Source: Archegozetes longisetosus (taxonomy: Eukaryota; Arthropoda; Arachnida; Sarcoptiformes; Trhypochthoniidae). Taken from it: a DNA stretch of 64,000 bases. The notes beneath the pieces were generated by a model. It was not told the DNA's origin and searched no databases. It saw only the letters and a list, made by a program, of their open reading frames with translations. The translations under genes and the position numbers were made by a program. Positions 12,290 to 23,891 of the stretch are shown piece by piece. Position 1 is the stretch's first letter. Each line of letters begins with the position of its first letter. The DNA lies in contig JAEMBT020000009.1 of assembly GCA_018873245.2 (NCBI GenBank), forward strand, positions 6,673,180-6,737,179, given 5' to 3'.

Positions 12290-13120
12290 TAATTTACTTG
12301 TCTTCAATCATTTTCCATATCGCAACATATGATATGATATGAACACAACAAATTAATAAATAATTGAGCGTTTGTTTTCATTCCTTTCAAACCTTGATTA
12401 ATGTACTGCTTCACAATTGCTCTAGAAAAATCATTCACTGCCGGATTCGAAGAAGATTTACTTATCAACTTCATTGTCACTCATCTGCTTTCAAATCAGA
12501 AGAGTTTCTAATCCATATAACGTTATCTCAAAATTCAATATTATTTACAATTCATATAATTCATAAAACAATTCCATTTAAACCCGTCTAAAATAAACTT
12601 TAATTTGATAGATATATCATATATGAACATAAGATGATTTAGTTTACATCCCTTTCTGCAAAAGTTTCGTTGTATTCATGTATAAATCGGGTATCATGCT
12701 CGATGGTCTTGTGTCGATCACCATCGTGATCTAATTTCTTGGTCTGCATTGTGTTTATGTTGTCTTGAGAAGTGGATGTTGATGCCGTTCTTCTTCAAAT
12801 ATACTATAAATACTACAATATTGGAATTGAATTTTAAACAGAATCTGTTGTGCTTAAGGTAAAAACAATAATCTCCAGCAGCAGTAATAAATCACAAAAC
12901 CTTATAATGAACATAATTGTTTGACCCTTCGTTGTCTCATGTCTATAGAAAAGCTCAAAATATTGAATACCATTTCATTTAAAATGAAGAATATTAACAC
13001 AAATCAGTAAAGATCTCAATAATTGTGTAAAAATATATAAAAAATAAAGTATTATCTTTTCTTATTCAATTATAATTTTGAATTTTCACGAATTTATGGC
13101 AAAATGTAAATTTTGACCAC
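12290..13120. other. Unassigned block conserved with 36600-36990
   Basis: The part from 12290 to about 12690 is preserved in the mirror arm. Two short - strand frames are open: one at about 12330-12500 (starting M-K-L-I-S-K-S-S-S-N-P-A-V, about 55 codons, and kept open in both arms) and one at about 12640-12830 (rich in D, H and R, ending E-Y-N-E-T-F-A-E-R). I do not recognise either. They may be exons of an unknown gene or chance frames. The rest is AT-rich without signal. Confidence 0.3.
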
Positions 13121-13913
13121 TGAGGATACTTCTGAGGAGAAAAATGCCATATTTCTCAGAAGTAAATCGCGATTTCGACAACAACAGAGTTATTCTAAAA
13201 CTATTTAATAAATGTGCGGTAAAAGCTTTAAGATATGTTTAAATCAATCTAAGTGCATATTATACTTATAGCTATGTGATAAAAAATACTGTTTGACATA
13301 CAAGTAATTAAATAGTGGAGATACCATTTCTGAGATGAAATATAAAGTTCTAACCAAATATTGTTCCACTACCAGTTAATCAAGAAATACAATAAAAAAG
13401 TATTAAAGATATAAATTGGATTTTAGTGATATGATCTACTAGTTGGCTAGATTAGTCTATGTTAAAGTAGAGTAGAGTTTTAGCAATTTTACTGAAACAG
13501 TTTGTCATGATAATCTCTGACTTTTACTATTTAATTCGGAACTCCAAAGACAAGACTAATCGCGCTCATATTGACTGGGAGCGAAACCTAAATGGAACTT
13601 TACTATGAACTGATCCAAAAGTGTGCAGTAGTAAGCATTAATATTCAGTCACTATTAAATCAAATGAAAATATATTCTAATGAATATTTGATTTCGATCG
13701 TGAAGGTCACTATGCAAATTAATTCTTGCATTGTGTAAACAAGATTATGTAAACAAGTGTGTACAATAAAAATTGCTTCAGAAAAAATATATTTAGTGTT
13801 AATTCTAATTTGAAAAGAATAAAAAATATCTAAATATTATCATATTTATGAACATTTATTAAAGACTGTTCTTGTTATGAGAATCCATAAAAGGCTAATA
13901 ATTCAGTCATAAT

Positions 13914-14219
13914 TAGAGCATTGCGTTTGACTTTTTTGACATTTTTTACTTTTATTGACTATATTTGACCCCTAAGTTTAGTAAATGAGAGTATCCACAG
14001 AAATATTCTAATTAAGAACTTTTTTCAACTTTTTGTTACTGTTATTTCACTCTATTTAGCTGACTTTTTTCGACTTTTTTCAGCTTTTTTTTAACTTTTT
14101 TCAGCTTTTTAACTTTTTTCAGCTTTTTTTTTAACTTTTTTCAGCTTTTTTAACTTTTTTCATCGACTATTGTAGTCGATTTTTCTCAACTTGTCAAATC
14201 GACTTTTAGCAATTCTCTA
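13914..14219. mobile_element. hAT-like MITE, 306 bp, with 8-bp TSD
   Basis: Flanked by direct repeats GTCATAAT at 13906-13913 and 14220-14227. The ends are TAGAGCATTGC on the left and TAGAGAATTGC on the reverse strand at the right. The mirror segment near 34840-34890 contains the uninterrupted site, so insertion post-dates the duplication. The 8-bp duplication and TAGAG ends fit hAT. The interior has no coding capacity and is mostly T-rich repeats. Confidence 0.85.
14060..14160. repeat. T-rich tandem repeat (AACTTTTTTCAGC units)
   Basis: About five imperfect copies of a 17-20-bp unit, AACTTTTTTCAGCTTTTTT, with variable T-run length. They form the core of the surrounding hAT-like MITE. Confidence 0.85.
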
Positions 14220-15206
14220 GTCATAATAGACTCTTTCATCGAGAAATAGGTACTATCAACAAGTATAAGTATACTTGATTATTTATAAATAAATTAAGAA
14301 AAAAAGATGGACAGTTTTTTATATTTATATTAGAAATATACTTATTAATACGATTTTAGACGATTAATAAAGATTTATTTAAGGTAAAAATCAATAGGGC
14401 TTGTCGTTAATACAATGTCTGATCATTATTTTCTTCGATTTATACCTTCTTTTGTAAATTGATTGTGAAACATTCAACATTTTATTCAAAACTTTTCTAT
14501 AGACTGCATGAGAGGTTCCTATACTTCAAAAGAAATGTTTTATTCTTGAGAGAGACTGAAAATTCTTGTTTTAGATTAATTTTCAGATGAAGTAAGCAAT
14601 TTTAATAATAAAATATTAATTTATTCAGGTACTTCTTGAACCTATGGAATTAGAGATAACTCCTGTCAAAAATGCTTCAAAAAATGAATTTCGGGTTTTA
14701 CACTGGAATATGATATAACTAAAATGTAAAAAAATTTTCATTTGATTTTGAGTCTCAATTTTTGCTAAAACTCATTCGAGTCAAATATATGACAAAACAA
14801 AAGTTAATAAATTAAAGTACTATAAGAATGACTTCAGCCATTGGTAAAGCTTCAAAAATATTGACACTTGAAGGTAAAGCAACTTAAGAACAATTTCAAT
14901 GAATAAAATAACATTGAATTAGTAATCTCATAGCTTGAGGGTAACTATAATGTCAAAAATCTGATTTGATAATTATATGGTTTTATATCTTATGATGATA
15001 ATTCATTTCTTAGAACTAAAACTTAAATTATACTTTAAATTTGATGAAGATTTTCAAAATTTTATAATTATCATAAGAATTAATCAATACGTAAACTTAT
15101 GACACACTTATCATATGAACTTAAACAAATAAACATGTGAGATTACTGATAAAAAATTGAATGTCAATGTGAAATTAGTCACAGGAGTTTCACTCCTTCT
15201 CTTTCA

Positions 15207-15234
15207 TATAAATGTGCTTGTGTTCAATTTCAGT
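15207..15234 (+). promoter_or_regulatory. TATA box and initiator of NRF copy A
   Basis: TATAAA at 15207-15212 and TTCAGT at 15229-15234 lie 25 bp apart (T of TATA to A of the initiator), the usual arthropod spacing, about 175 bp before the ATG. A TATCGATA palindrome follows at 15252-15259. All three are preserved in NRF copies B and C, although much of the flanking sequence has diverged. Confidence 0.6.
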
Positions 15235-16120
15235 ATCATTCTCATCTTTGCTATCGATAGAATAACTACACTTTTTTCAAGTGCTCTTCAAATTTAACTT
15301 TACTTTCAAGCTTTCATATTCACAGCCACTATAGTATTTTGAAACTAAGATTTGAAAATATAACCTCATTATATCAAAGAGTTCTAGTAAATAATAGACT
15401 TTGATCATGAAATTTATTAGTTTTATCATCATTTCACTATTTTTATATTGTATGAATGTGTTTTGTGTCAATATTCAAAATGAAATCTCAAATAAATTAA
15501 AAGAGATATCGAACAAAGAAACAAATGATGACGAAGAATATTATTATGATTATAGCGAAGAAGAGAATAATGATAATCATGAGAAAAGTCTTGAAAATAA
15601 TGTGATCAACGTAACTTCTACTGATATTAGTCTAATTAATGAAATTTATGAAAACTCAACTAGATTCCTACAAAACATATCATTTAATGATCGAGTGAAA
15701 AATATATTGAAACATATGACTGAGAACATAGAATCAGTTGAACACATGATTAATCAAAAGTTTAATCAATTCATATTATCCCTTGAATTACCAGACGATT
15801 GTTTGGCATCATTCGTAAATATTATAAATGCTATGCGAAGAAATGAATTGTGGGCCTTTAAATGTAAGTTATGTTCATTCAATTAATATTTGACTCATAA
15901 AATAATGAAAGATATATTTTATTGTCCTATTTGCCAAATTGATTGTTATGATATGAGGTGATGTCAACGAAATAATACTTGTGACACTTTTTATCATGTG
16001 GTCAGTATTTTTGAATATAATATAAATATGTTTGTGAGAACAGTCGATTACCAATTATTTTACCTTAATAAACAATAATTAATGATGTTATGAATTGCTT
16101 CTTTATTGTACGCTTATATA

Positions 16121-16499
16121 CCTCGCGACAAAATAATCCGGAAAAAGTAAATGTAAAGTTTGTAATGAAAATTATAATATTTTTACCTAAAATTTGCCAC
16201 AAGAATGCATTTAATTCTAATCTTTACAACTAAAAAGAAATGACGATTTAACTCGGTCTCCATCTGCAGCTACACGCTTTTCATTGAGTTTTTTCATATT
16301 TTTGTAAAACGACTCTTATACTTCTAATTTTAAATTGTCTCATATTTTGTTCATTTTCGCAACCCACATTTAAAACTTTTTTGGTTCTTCTTTCTTAATA
16401 ATACCCTTTATTATTCTTCATGAGCTTTCAATCAGGTTGAGGTCGGAAAAGTGAACTCTCAAAATATGCCATGGGTTTTCGGATTTTTTTGTCGTAAGG
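16121..16499 (-). mobile_element. Tc1-like deletion derivative in intron 1 of NRF copy A
   Basis: Absent from the same intron in copies B and C. The ends are CCTCGCGACAAAATAATCCG on the left and CCTTACGACAAAAAAATCCG on the reverse strand at the right. The - strand keeps a worn transposase C-terminus: S-D-L-N-L-I-E-S (from SPDLNPIE) followed, after about 50 residues, by Y-K-N-M-K-K-L-N-E-K-R-V. Most of the enzyme is deleted. The flanking TA duplication is clear only on the left. Confidence 0.7.
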
Positions 16500-17685
16500 A
16501 TTATTACATCTAATAATAATGATTGCATGAAAAAACTATTGTATTATTTCTTTGATATCGCCACATATTTTATATAAGTGTTATCTATACTCGAGTTAGT
16601 CTTTTTGAAATAAAAACGAGTCATAGTAGTCAATGATTATTATCTGATGGATTTTAAATCAAATAGTTTTCTCAATAAAATTGTTAATGTTTAAATTATG
16701 TAAATTTTTATACATTTCTAATTGAAATTAAATGTAATAGTCACGTAAGCCGTCATTTAATAATTCGACCAAATAGACCGATGGATTTTAACATTTTTTG
16801 AATCAAACCTTGAGTTTTTAGCTAAATCCAAAAGTTATAAATCAATATCAATGCAATATATTATTAAGATCTTAAAATACAAGTATCACATGCATTAACA
16901 CTGGCGTTCCTATGAATTGCATGTTCAGTCATAAGAAACTAATTAAATAAAACGATTGATGCAATGTTCTAGTCATGGATGCAGACGGAAAAATACCTTC
17001 GGGGCTCACAGAAGGGGTTTCATCATTTTTCGGTGAATACGATCAATGTCTTAATATCGAGAGCTCTCCTTCAGAAAGTGGTGGCGATATATTTCATGGA
17101 AAATACTGTTTGATGACACCTGATATTCAATTATCATTATTTGATAAATTTAAAAACAATTTTACAATGAATATTCTGACTAATAAAACTAATCATTTGA
17201 TCAATGGTTTGCTGATGACAAATATTAATACTATAAGGTTAATGATGGGAATGAACATTTATATACCAAAAATTACACTCTTTCGTATCGGAATTTGCAT
17301 ACCATCTAACTGTGAAGCAAAACATATCAAAAATGCTATTAATAAAAGTACATATTTATCTCAATTTTTTTCTCTTAGAGTAAAACTAAAATAAATTAAT
17401 TCTGTATATAGTTATTCAACCAATAATTAAGATTCCTATGGAGATTGGGCCAAGATGTAATGTTAGAAGTGAAAAATTTACATACAATCAGTTTCAAATA
17501 ACAGCAATGTAAGTTATTGTGGAACTATCGACCATTCCTTTACTATTTGCTAATTTATATTACTGACATAACATAAAGCTAGCAAATTTTTAGATTGCTT
17601 CCAACAATACATATCTCTAAGAATGCACTTAGACTCATTATGAATAATACAGATTTACATATAGATAGTATAAAGTCTGATAATA

Positions 17686-19038
17686 TTAGATGAAATCAGT
17701 GAAAATTGCAATTTAATATCTTTAAAAGTATATTTAGTGGGTAAATAATAATTATATATATAATGAATATAGTCGCCTCTCGTCTGGTTGACAAAGGCCC
17801 AGCGAAGTGGAAGGCGTCTGATACCAGTGGCGCTGTTTTGTAAATTTATTTCTCTTATAACTTCGTACGCAGCTTGAAGTTGAACTTCATTAACAAATCT
17901 TTTATCTTTATTTGGCCTCTTTATTCTCGCTATGCCATCAAAGTCGCAGGGGTTAAGATCAGGACTATACGGGGCGTTTTAGTTCCTCCCGCCGATGCAC
18001 TTTATAGAATTTTTTAGTTTCTTATGCTTATGTAGTGTTGCATTGTCGTGGAGGATGATAGGACTATAAATACACTTTCTTTTTATCTATAGGATTATTA
18101 CTTCTTTCAAAATATTGATATAAATTTCAAAATTGACATTTATGCTTTTTGCTAAAATTCGATAACCTAACACCTGATTTCCATGGAAAGCCATGATCAT
18201 CATCACCTTCCAATCTTGCATCATTGCTCTTACTTTGGTGTGTCTGCAATGTATATTAAGACCGTTAGCATTATTTTAAAATTATAACCTTTTGTTGAAT
18301 CAAAACTTACGGTAGCTGCCCAGGTAATCACCATTAGTGAGAACCTCTAGGATCACTTGGGTTATAACTTTTAATCCATGTCTCATCAATGGCAATAATC
18401 CTTGAAATAATATCATTATCAGCATTATATCTTTGAAGATGTTCATCACAAATATTGGCACTTAATTTTTTTGAGCAGACATTAAATCATGTGGTAACCA
18501 TCGAGAGGCAATCTTTTTGGCTCTTACCTCTTTTAAAAGTCTTCTAGCACTGGCAGTACTGATACCTAAATTTTCTGAAAATTCGAAAGTATTCCAATTT
18601 TTGTCTAATAGTAATAGATCTTTTAACTTTTCTTTGTGTACATCGTCTGTCGCTGTCTGCTCTTTACCTTCATATTAGTAATTTCACTGCTCAGACGTTT
18701 TCCTTCAGAGAATTCCAGGTACAATTAATAGACCCTTCTTAGACTATATGCTTCTCTTCTAGAGATTTCATACAAATCAGAATAAACTTTAGACGCAGAG
18801 TAGCCAAATAACACACTGCACTTAATAAAAGTTCGCTGCTCTTTTCTAGTGATACTTACTCGAAGTTCGTCAATTTTGGCCCCCCCCTAACAAAACTGAG
18901 ACAAAAAACTGTCAAAAATAAATAAGACTTCATGACCCACTTCGTTTTACACTAATACGTAACAATATAATATAAACATGTTTACATATCTAACAGTCCT
19001 TAAGATATGAAATTGCAATTTTCACTCATTCCATCTAA
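17686..19038 (-). mobile_element. mariner transposon, 1.35 kb, second copy
   Basis: Inverted ends TTAGATGAAATCAGTGAAAA (17686) and TTAGATGGAATGAGTGAAAA (reverse strand, ending 19038), with TA duplications at 17684-17685 and 19039-19040. It lies in intron 3 of NRF copy A. The - strand carries the same transposase as 5889-7130, for example the YSPDLNPCDFDGIA-equivalent near 17930-17970 and the NARPH-equivalent near 18040. It is full-length in DNA, but the transposase is broken by several stops and frameshifts. Its outer TIR differs from the first copy beyond the first seven bases, so the two are related subfamilies rather than identical copies. Confidence 0.9.
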
Positions 19039-21162
19039 TACAATTAAAAATGTGTTAATTAATCAGTATTATTTAGACGATTCATTTCCTCAAATGTTAT
19101 GACCACATAAAAATGGTGCTAAATGATTGTTACCGATTATCTTATTAGTTAGTGTTTGTATTAATACTAAGTATAAGATTATAGTGATTAAATGTTATAA
19201 AATGATAATGATTTGTTATATAGATGGCACTTATTTAATGCTAGCTATATCTTAAGGCAGTAATAATTATTTTTTAATATTCAATAAATTTTTCCCTCCA
19301 AAATTTAGAGCCGTTTTCATAATCTTATCAATTTAGGTAGTAATCAGTACAACGATAGAAATATTTCTGAGCAAAAACGTATCGAAAAATCGAAATATAA
19401 ATCACATTAAGAAACAAAATACTTTTGAGAAAATGTTACTCACGTTTTCTGTAATAAAAAACACAAAAAGTTTACTCTCAACTGAAAAAGATAATTATCA
19501 ATGCATTCATACATTAAATTTAATGTTAATATTATGGATATTCACAGCTCAATATTATATAACGCCCATAACTCTACAAGCTATTGGATTTAAAAGTATT
19601 TTCAACAGTTTTATATTTAAATTGATTTCAGCCAAAAAATATTTTTGGGTTCGGACACCGTTTCCTTTGGGTACTCTTTTCGTTTTCGCGTAAATATAAC
19701 ATCAATTCTTATTTAAGGTTGAATTTGTAAAACTTTTATCTCGTTTAAGTGGAGTTTATATATCGCTAGACTTTTTTGGAAGAAAAGAGAAGAAAATTTC
19801 TGCTCGAAGTTATATCAGCTTTGTTATTGAAAAGTGGCTCAGATTTAATATCCGATGTATTGGTCCGATTCTAGTTATAATCCTGTTTTCAGTATTGGGT
19901 GACGGACCGATTTGGCACTTAGGAGAACAGTTTTTTGTTAATTCATGTAAAACTAATTATTGGCAAAATCTACTATTTCTTAATACTCAAGTTAAAAGTA
20001 TAGGAGATATTGTGAGTAACTAAAATATAATTATAATTAAAGCAAAGACTACTATTTCTTTCCCCGTTATAAGTTTTCTTATAAAAAATACAATGATTAT
20101 GATCTTAAAATGATACAGCAAGTAAAAACTCTTGTTTATGATTTTTCAGTGCAATTCTCCCTCAGAATTTCTATCAATCATATTTCAATTACAAATCATT
20201 TCACCACTAATTATGATTGCATTACATTTTTCAACAAAAATTGGTATTATTATCACTATAATGCTAATGATATTTGGTTGCTTTGTAAGTATTTTACCCA
20301 CATTTCTGGGACTACCCATCGCTCCCTTCGAGGTCTCAGGTATGGATTCAGTTGGTCAGATCGCGCGTTCGTTTAGGCACTATAATATAGGTACTGAACA
20401 GTATTTGGCATCTTTTGTTGCTGGATTACTAATCGGTTACTTGATAGCAAGCAGATCGAAATTTTCAAATTTCTTCAACAAAAAACTCATATCATTAATA
20501 CTTTGGACATTATTTTCACTCTTATGTTCTTCGGCTATTATTTGGGGAGAAAATTTCAAAGATCTAAATCAGAGACCAAATAAGTTGAATTTATTACTCT
20601 GGTTCTCATCAGGAAAATTACTCTGGGCTTCAGGTTGTGGTTGTCTAATGTTATTTTTATACACTAGAAGTGGAGGTTTGAAAAAGTTCTTGTTATTGAA
20701 AACTACTCATAATTTTAAAATATTTTTTTAGGATTTGTTTATCGCTTCTTATCTCTGGACTTATTCAAACCGATAACTCGTTTAAATTTTGCATTTTTCT
20801 TGTTGAGCACAACTCTCATGTATTTCAGACTATTTACAATTAGAGATAACGTCGAGTTAACTCACATTTACTTGGTATTAACAAGTTTTTATGCAATTAT
20901 TTGCGTTAATATAACATTTGATTATTCTATTTTTTAGCTTCAATGCATTTTTGTTGATGCGACCGTCAATTATATTATCGCATATTTGCTATATATTCTT
21001 ATTGAATGTCCGTTTAATAATTTGATCAAACATTTCCATGGCTCATATCAATTGACTGATGAAAATTTTAATTATATCAATAGTCAGAGACTTGAAAAAT
21101 CAAACGATAGATCAAGAGATGATATGGAAATGGATGTTAAATATTCTTTTACTGATGATTAA

Positions 21163-22260
21163 TTTTTTAAAAAGTAAATTCTTATCAATGATTTTTTTTA
21201 TTAATAAAACAATATTTCAACCAAATATTTAATGTCTTGAAAACTTATGATACAATTATGAATTATGTTAACAAATAATTAAATATTAGCTATAAAAGGT
21301 GTATAAAATTTTTATTGCATACGTGGAAAAATGAGTGATACTCATTCAATTCTTTAATAATGAATTCATTAGAAATTTCGCTAAACTTTAATTACACAAC
21401 ATCATAAAATTCTATGGCTTCGTGTTCTATTCCGGATTTAGTTATGCATTGGAGACATGCTTTATATTCACAAGTTTACAATTAAAATCGTATATTAATA
21501 TTATTTATATGATAAATTTAAATGGCTTTGATCAGAATTTCTCATACTATTATTGAAAATCTCGATAATGATTAAGTTTAGTTTAGGTTAGATGATAGAG
21601 TTTGGAGGAACCCTATCTAAATTTAAACTGAATATAATTAACTAATTTTAATAAACTAATTAAATAATTTAATAACCTAAATAAAGATTTAGAATTCGAA
21701 GCAAATGTCAAAATGGATTAAATGAAAAGCAAAGCTTAAACAGTTGAATACTATCAAATATTGAGTCGAAATTTCGAGTTTCGATTAGTGTTGAAAAAAG
21801 AAAGTTTCTAAGAAAATTTTCCGAAATAATTTCTCTTCAAAAATCGAGAAATTTGCTCTTTGTAAACCTCCTATTGGATAATATGAACCTCTCATTTCAT
21901 GATATGAAACTTCTATTAAAACAAAATTAAGCAATTTATCCTATTAAGTTATTCACACTATTAATCCTATTAATTGGTATTCAATTTCTCTAACTCAAAT
22001 TTCATGATTATTTTAAAAATTACGAATGGTTATCAAACAGTAATCACTATTTATTAATATATAAAAATTTTCTGATTTGCGATAGAACTTAATTTCTGAA
22101 GCTATTTTGTCTAAAAATATTACGCGATCTTATTCATAAGGATTTAAAAACATCTATTTAAACATTATATCGGGTAATTTTTGCAAAAGTATTTCATTGT
22201 TTTATTCATAATAGTCAGGCTAAATATATATCATTTTAGAAAAGAGAAAGTATTTTTATA
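21163..22260. other. NRF copy A 3' flank, no gene
   Basis: Holds the polyadenylation signal AATAAA at 21203-21208 and about 450 bp of flank shared (inverted) with the sequences downstream of NRF copies B (28790-29250) and C (49390-49780). From about 21690 to 22230 it is shared with 48950-49370 only. No coding frame of interest. Confidence 0.6.
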
Positions 22261-22269
22261 TTTATTTAT

Positions 22270-22700
22270 CAAAGAACTGAATTGGCACCATTTTCAGCAG
22301 CCTTACTGAATTTAGTTCTCAGTCCCACAAAAGGGCATTGAAAATAACTTTGGCCGAAATTCTTAGCTTAAGATTGGTTCTTTTAATTTGTTATTCAACC
22401 GTAGTTGCTGTCCACCCATTAGCATAAACACTTCTCTAGATTTCAGCCCAAACTTCTTCTATGGACCAAAGCTGAGGTACTGAAGGATTTTCGTTGCACT
22501 GCACATATCGCACATTAAGCTTACCGTAAACTTCAAAAGTCTCTCGAGCATAATGAGTTGATCTCAAGTGGGCCAGAATATAAAATTCTGGCCGCGATGG
22601 AATTTACTGATGAATGGCACCAACTCCTTCGTAATACGCCTCGTTTTGTACACATTTGCATTATTTCCCCGCGATCTCATAAAAAAGCACTAGAGCCACC
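22270..22700 (-). pseudogene. Tc1-like transposase C-terminal relic
   Basis: The - strand frames give L-A-H-L-R-S-T-H-Y-A-R-E-T-F-E-V-Y (matching the W-P-D-L-A-x-x-H-Y-A segment around the second catalytic Asp), then N-P-S-V-P-Q-L-W-S-I-E-E-V-W-A (from N-V-P-Q-x-R-P-I-E-D-F-W-A, with the catalytic acid), then A-N-G-W-T-A-T-T-V-E. It is the same transposase family as the nested element at 58606-59512. The catalytic Asp of D-L-A has become H, and stops interrupt the frame. No terminal repeats were found. Confidence 0.68.
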
Positions 22701-22964
22701 TTTGTGATCGATCTCTAAGATAAAGTTTTCCAATCGTTTATCCGAGCTCATACTGATTTAACTGATCCATACTTTGTTTTATTATTTTTTGAATAAATTA
22801 TTTCATATTAATAAAAAGTAGAGATTATTGGCTTTATTTTGGTGTATAGAAAACTATTCGAAGGTTTCGTTTACAAGAGATGCAATAGCATGAATTTTTG
22901 CAAAATTTTAATCTTCATGCGATACTTTTTCATGAATCTGAGGCACTCTATGTTTAAATGAAAA

Positions 22965-23060
22965 GAAAATTTTATTTGTCCTAGAAACAATTCTAGAAAT
23001 ACTTCTAGAAACATCCTAAAAATTTTCTCGTCAAAAGAAAATTTCTAGAAATTTTCTAAC
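22965..23060. repeat. TTCTAGAAA-rich repeats
   Basis: Several copies of TTCTAGAAA and near versions lie within 100 bp. The motif is self-complementary. The mirror segment is at about 48780-48890. It may be the worn subterminal repeats of a small transposon; no ends could be set. Confidence 0.5.
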
Positions 23061-23371
23061 GCTAGCTTCGATCAAAATTTCTGTTTGAGTTTCGAGTTTT
23101 TCTAATTGAAAAAATAAAAAGTTTCAAATATAGTATTTATTTAAGCTATTTATAATCACAACCTTTATTAAATATATATTTTAAAAAGTAAAACATATTT
23201 TTATTAAGAAATAATTCATTAATTGATTTTGGACCTAACATTTAACGTCTTTTACTGACGAGATCAGCCCTGAACATTCTCTCAGAAGTAACAGAAATCA
23301 AAACTATAAAAAATGTGCTATCAAATGATTTAATGTATAGCTTTAAGCAATAGAGGTTTGTTTTTAATGTA

Positions 23372-23891
23372 TTGGTATAATTGAAAAGTTCGTACCCTAA
23401 CGGGGTTCTGATGATAATTAAACTATTTTTTGAATGTTTTATTTCAAAAATTTCAAACACAAAGTTTCAACTTTTTCTGTCGTTCTGTTTGCATTTTATG
23501 ATTTTTTAAACAACAGTTGGCTGAAATAAAAATTAATTTCAATTCTCGGGATTTTCGGGCCATTATTGGTTATTGTTTTAAGAAGAAAATGTCGGCCAAA
23601 GACACGACCGAAGAAATTAATTCAGTTTTAGGGCCAAACACTGTTTCATGTGAAATGGTTAAGAAATATTTAAGAGGGCGGCGATTCTCGTCTGAAGAAG
23701 AGATCAATCGGGCAGTAAATGATTTCTTCAACAGTATTACTTTGGTGAGTGGCGACGAGTTTATGATAATTGGCAGGAGAGGATGAAGCGGGTAACTAGT
23801 GCTCGGGGGGATTACTCTTAAGTTTTTTGTAAAAAAATTCAATAAAATTCAATCTTTGATACTTAGGGTACGAACTTTTCAGTTATACCAA
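23372..23891 (+). mobile_element. mariner deletion derivative, 520 bp, with TIRs and TSD
   Basis: Inverted ends of about 29 bp: TTGGTATAATTGAAAAGTTC at 23372 and TTGGTATAACTGAAAAGTTC on the reverse strand ending at 23891. TA duplications lie at 23370-23371 and 23892-23893. The centre of the transposase is lost. What remains is an N-terminal HTH part joined to the last ~40 residues of a mariner enzyme. This is a different mariner family from the 1.35-kb elements. Confidence 0.92.
23517..23786 (+). pseudogene. Internally deleted mariner transposase (HTH only)
   Basis: The 89-residue frame starts with a non-ATG codon and contains F-R-A-I-I-G-Y-C-F-K-K-K-M-S-A-K, the first helix-turn-helix of mariner transposases. 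It runs into the C-terminal F-S-S-E-E-E-I-N-R-A-V-N-D-F-F segment without the DDD catalytic core. The final piece (Y-D-N-W-Q-E-R-M-K-R-V) continues in the next frame at about 23760-23820. No enzyme activity is possible. An HTH-only product could in principle bind TIRs; that is inference. Confidence 0.8.

Larger units (their letters stand above)
10478..13250. repeat. Inverted duplication block R, copy 1
   Basis: Reverse complement of about 35540-41550. Landmarks match in mirror order: GR relic 10878-11138 with 40878-41138, the AGCTC-rich piece 11890-12000 with 40030-40130, the second-subfamily GR exons 12000-12285 with 36990-37280, and the segment at 13130-13240 with 35560-35650. Copy 1 lacks about 2.7 kb that copy 2 has between 37270 and 39980. 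A third, shorter copy of the outermost part is at 61080-61230. Confidence 0.85.
15407..21162 (+). pseudogene. NRF-6-like acyltransferase, copy A (one nonsense codon)
   Basis: Nose-resistant-to-fluoxetine-type membrane protein: an extracellular NRF domain followed by an acyltransferase-3 membrane domain. Family members in worms and insects act in lipid or drug transport; the reaction is not settled. Eight exons: 15407-15863, 16973-17347, 17412-17508, 19309-19689, 19750-20011, 20150-20675, 20732-20874, 20938-21162. Phases are consistent throughout, giving 821 codons. Residues 1-22 are a signal peptide; 40-65 are an acidic, Tyr-rich stretch. The NRF domain includes W-A-F-K-F-M-D-A-D-G-K-I-P-S-G and I-G-I-C-I-P-S-N-C. 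About ten membrane segments follow, then S-G-G-F-V-x-R-F-L and E-C-P-F-N-N-L. Exon 4 has TAG at 19334-19336 where copies B and C have CTG, so it is probably dead. The acyltransferase H site is Gln. Introns hold a Tc1 relic and a mariner. AATAAA lies at 21203. Confidence 0.85.

Noticed and set aside
12364-12591. A 75-codon + strand frame, with a mirror copy at 36685-36909
   Set aside because: Begins with TTG; open in both arms, but so is the opposite strand. No homology recognised. Kept only as an unassigned block.
14060-14160. A satellite array or CRISPR-like repeat
   Set aside because: Units are T-run length variants without spacers and are bounded by hAT-like ends and a TSD.
15864-15886. 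Reading NRF exon 1 on to the stop at 15886
   Set aside because: GTAAGT at 15864 is a strong donor, all three copies share it, and splicing restores the known W-A-x-K-x-x-D-A-x-G-K family motif.
17348-17394. Reading NRF exon 2 on to the stop at 17394
   Set aside because: Family alignment and the matching donor in copy B place the exon end at 17347; beyond it the frame is intron.
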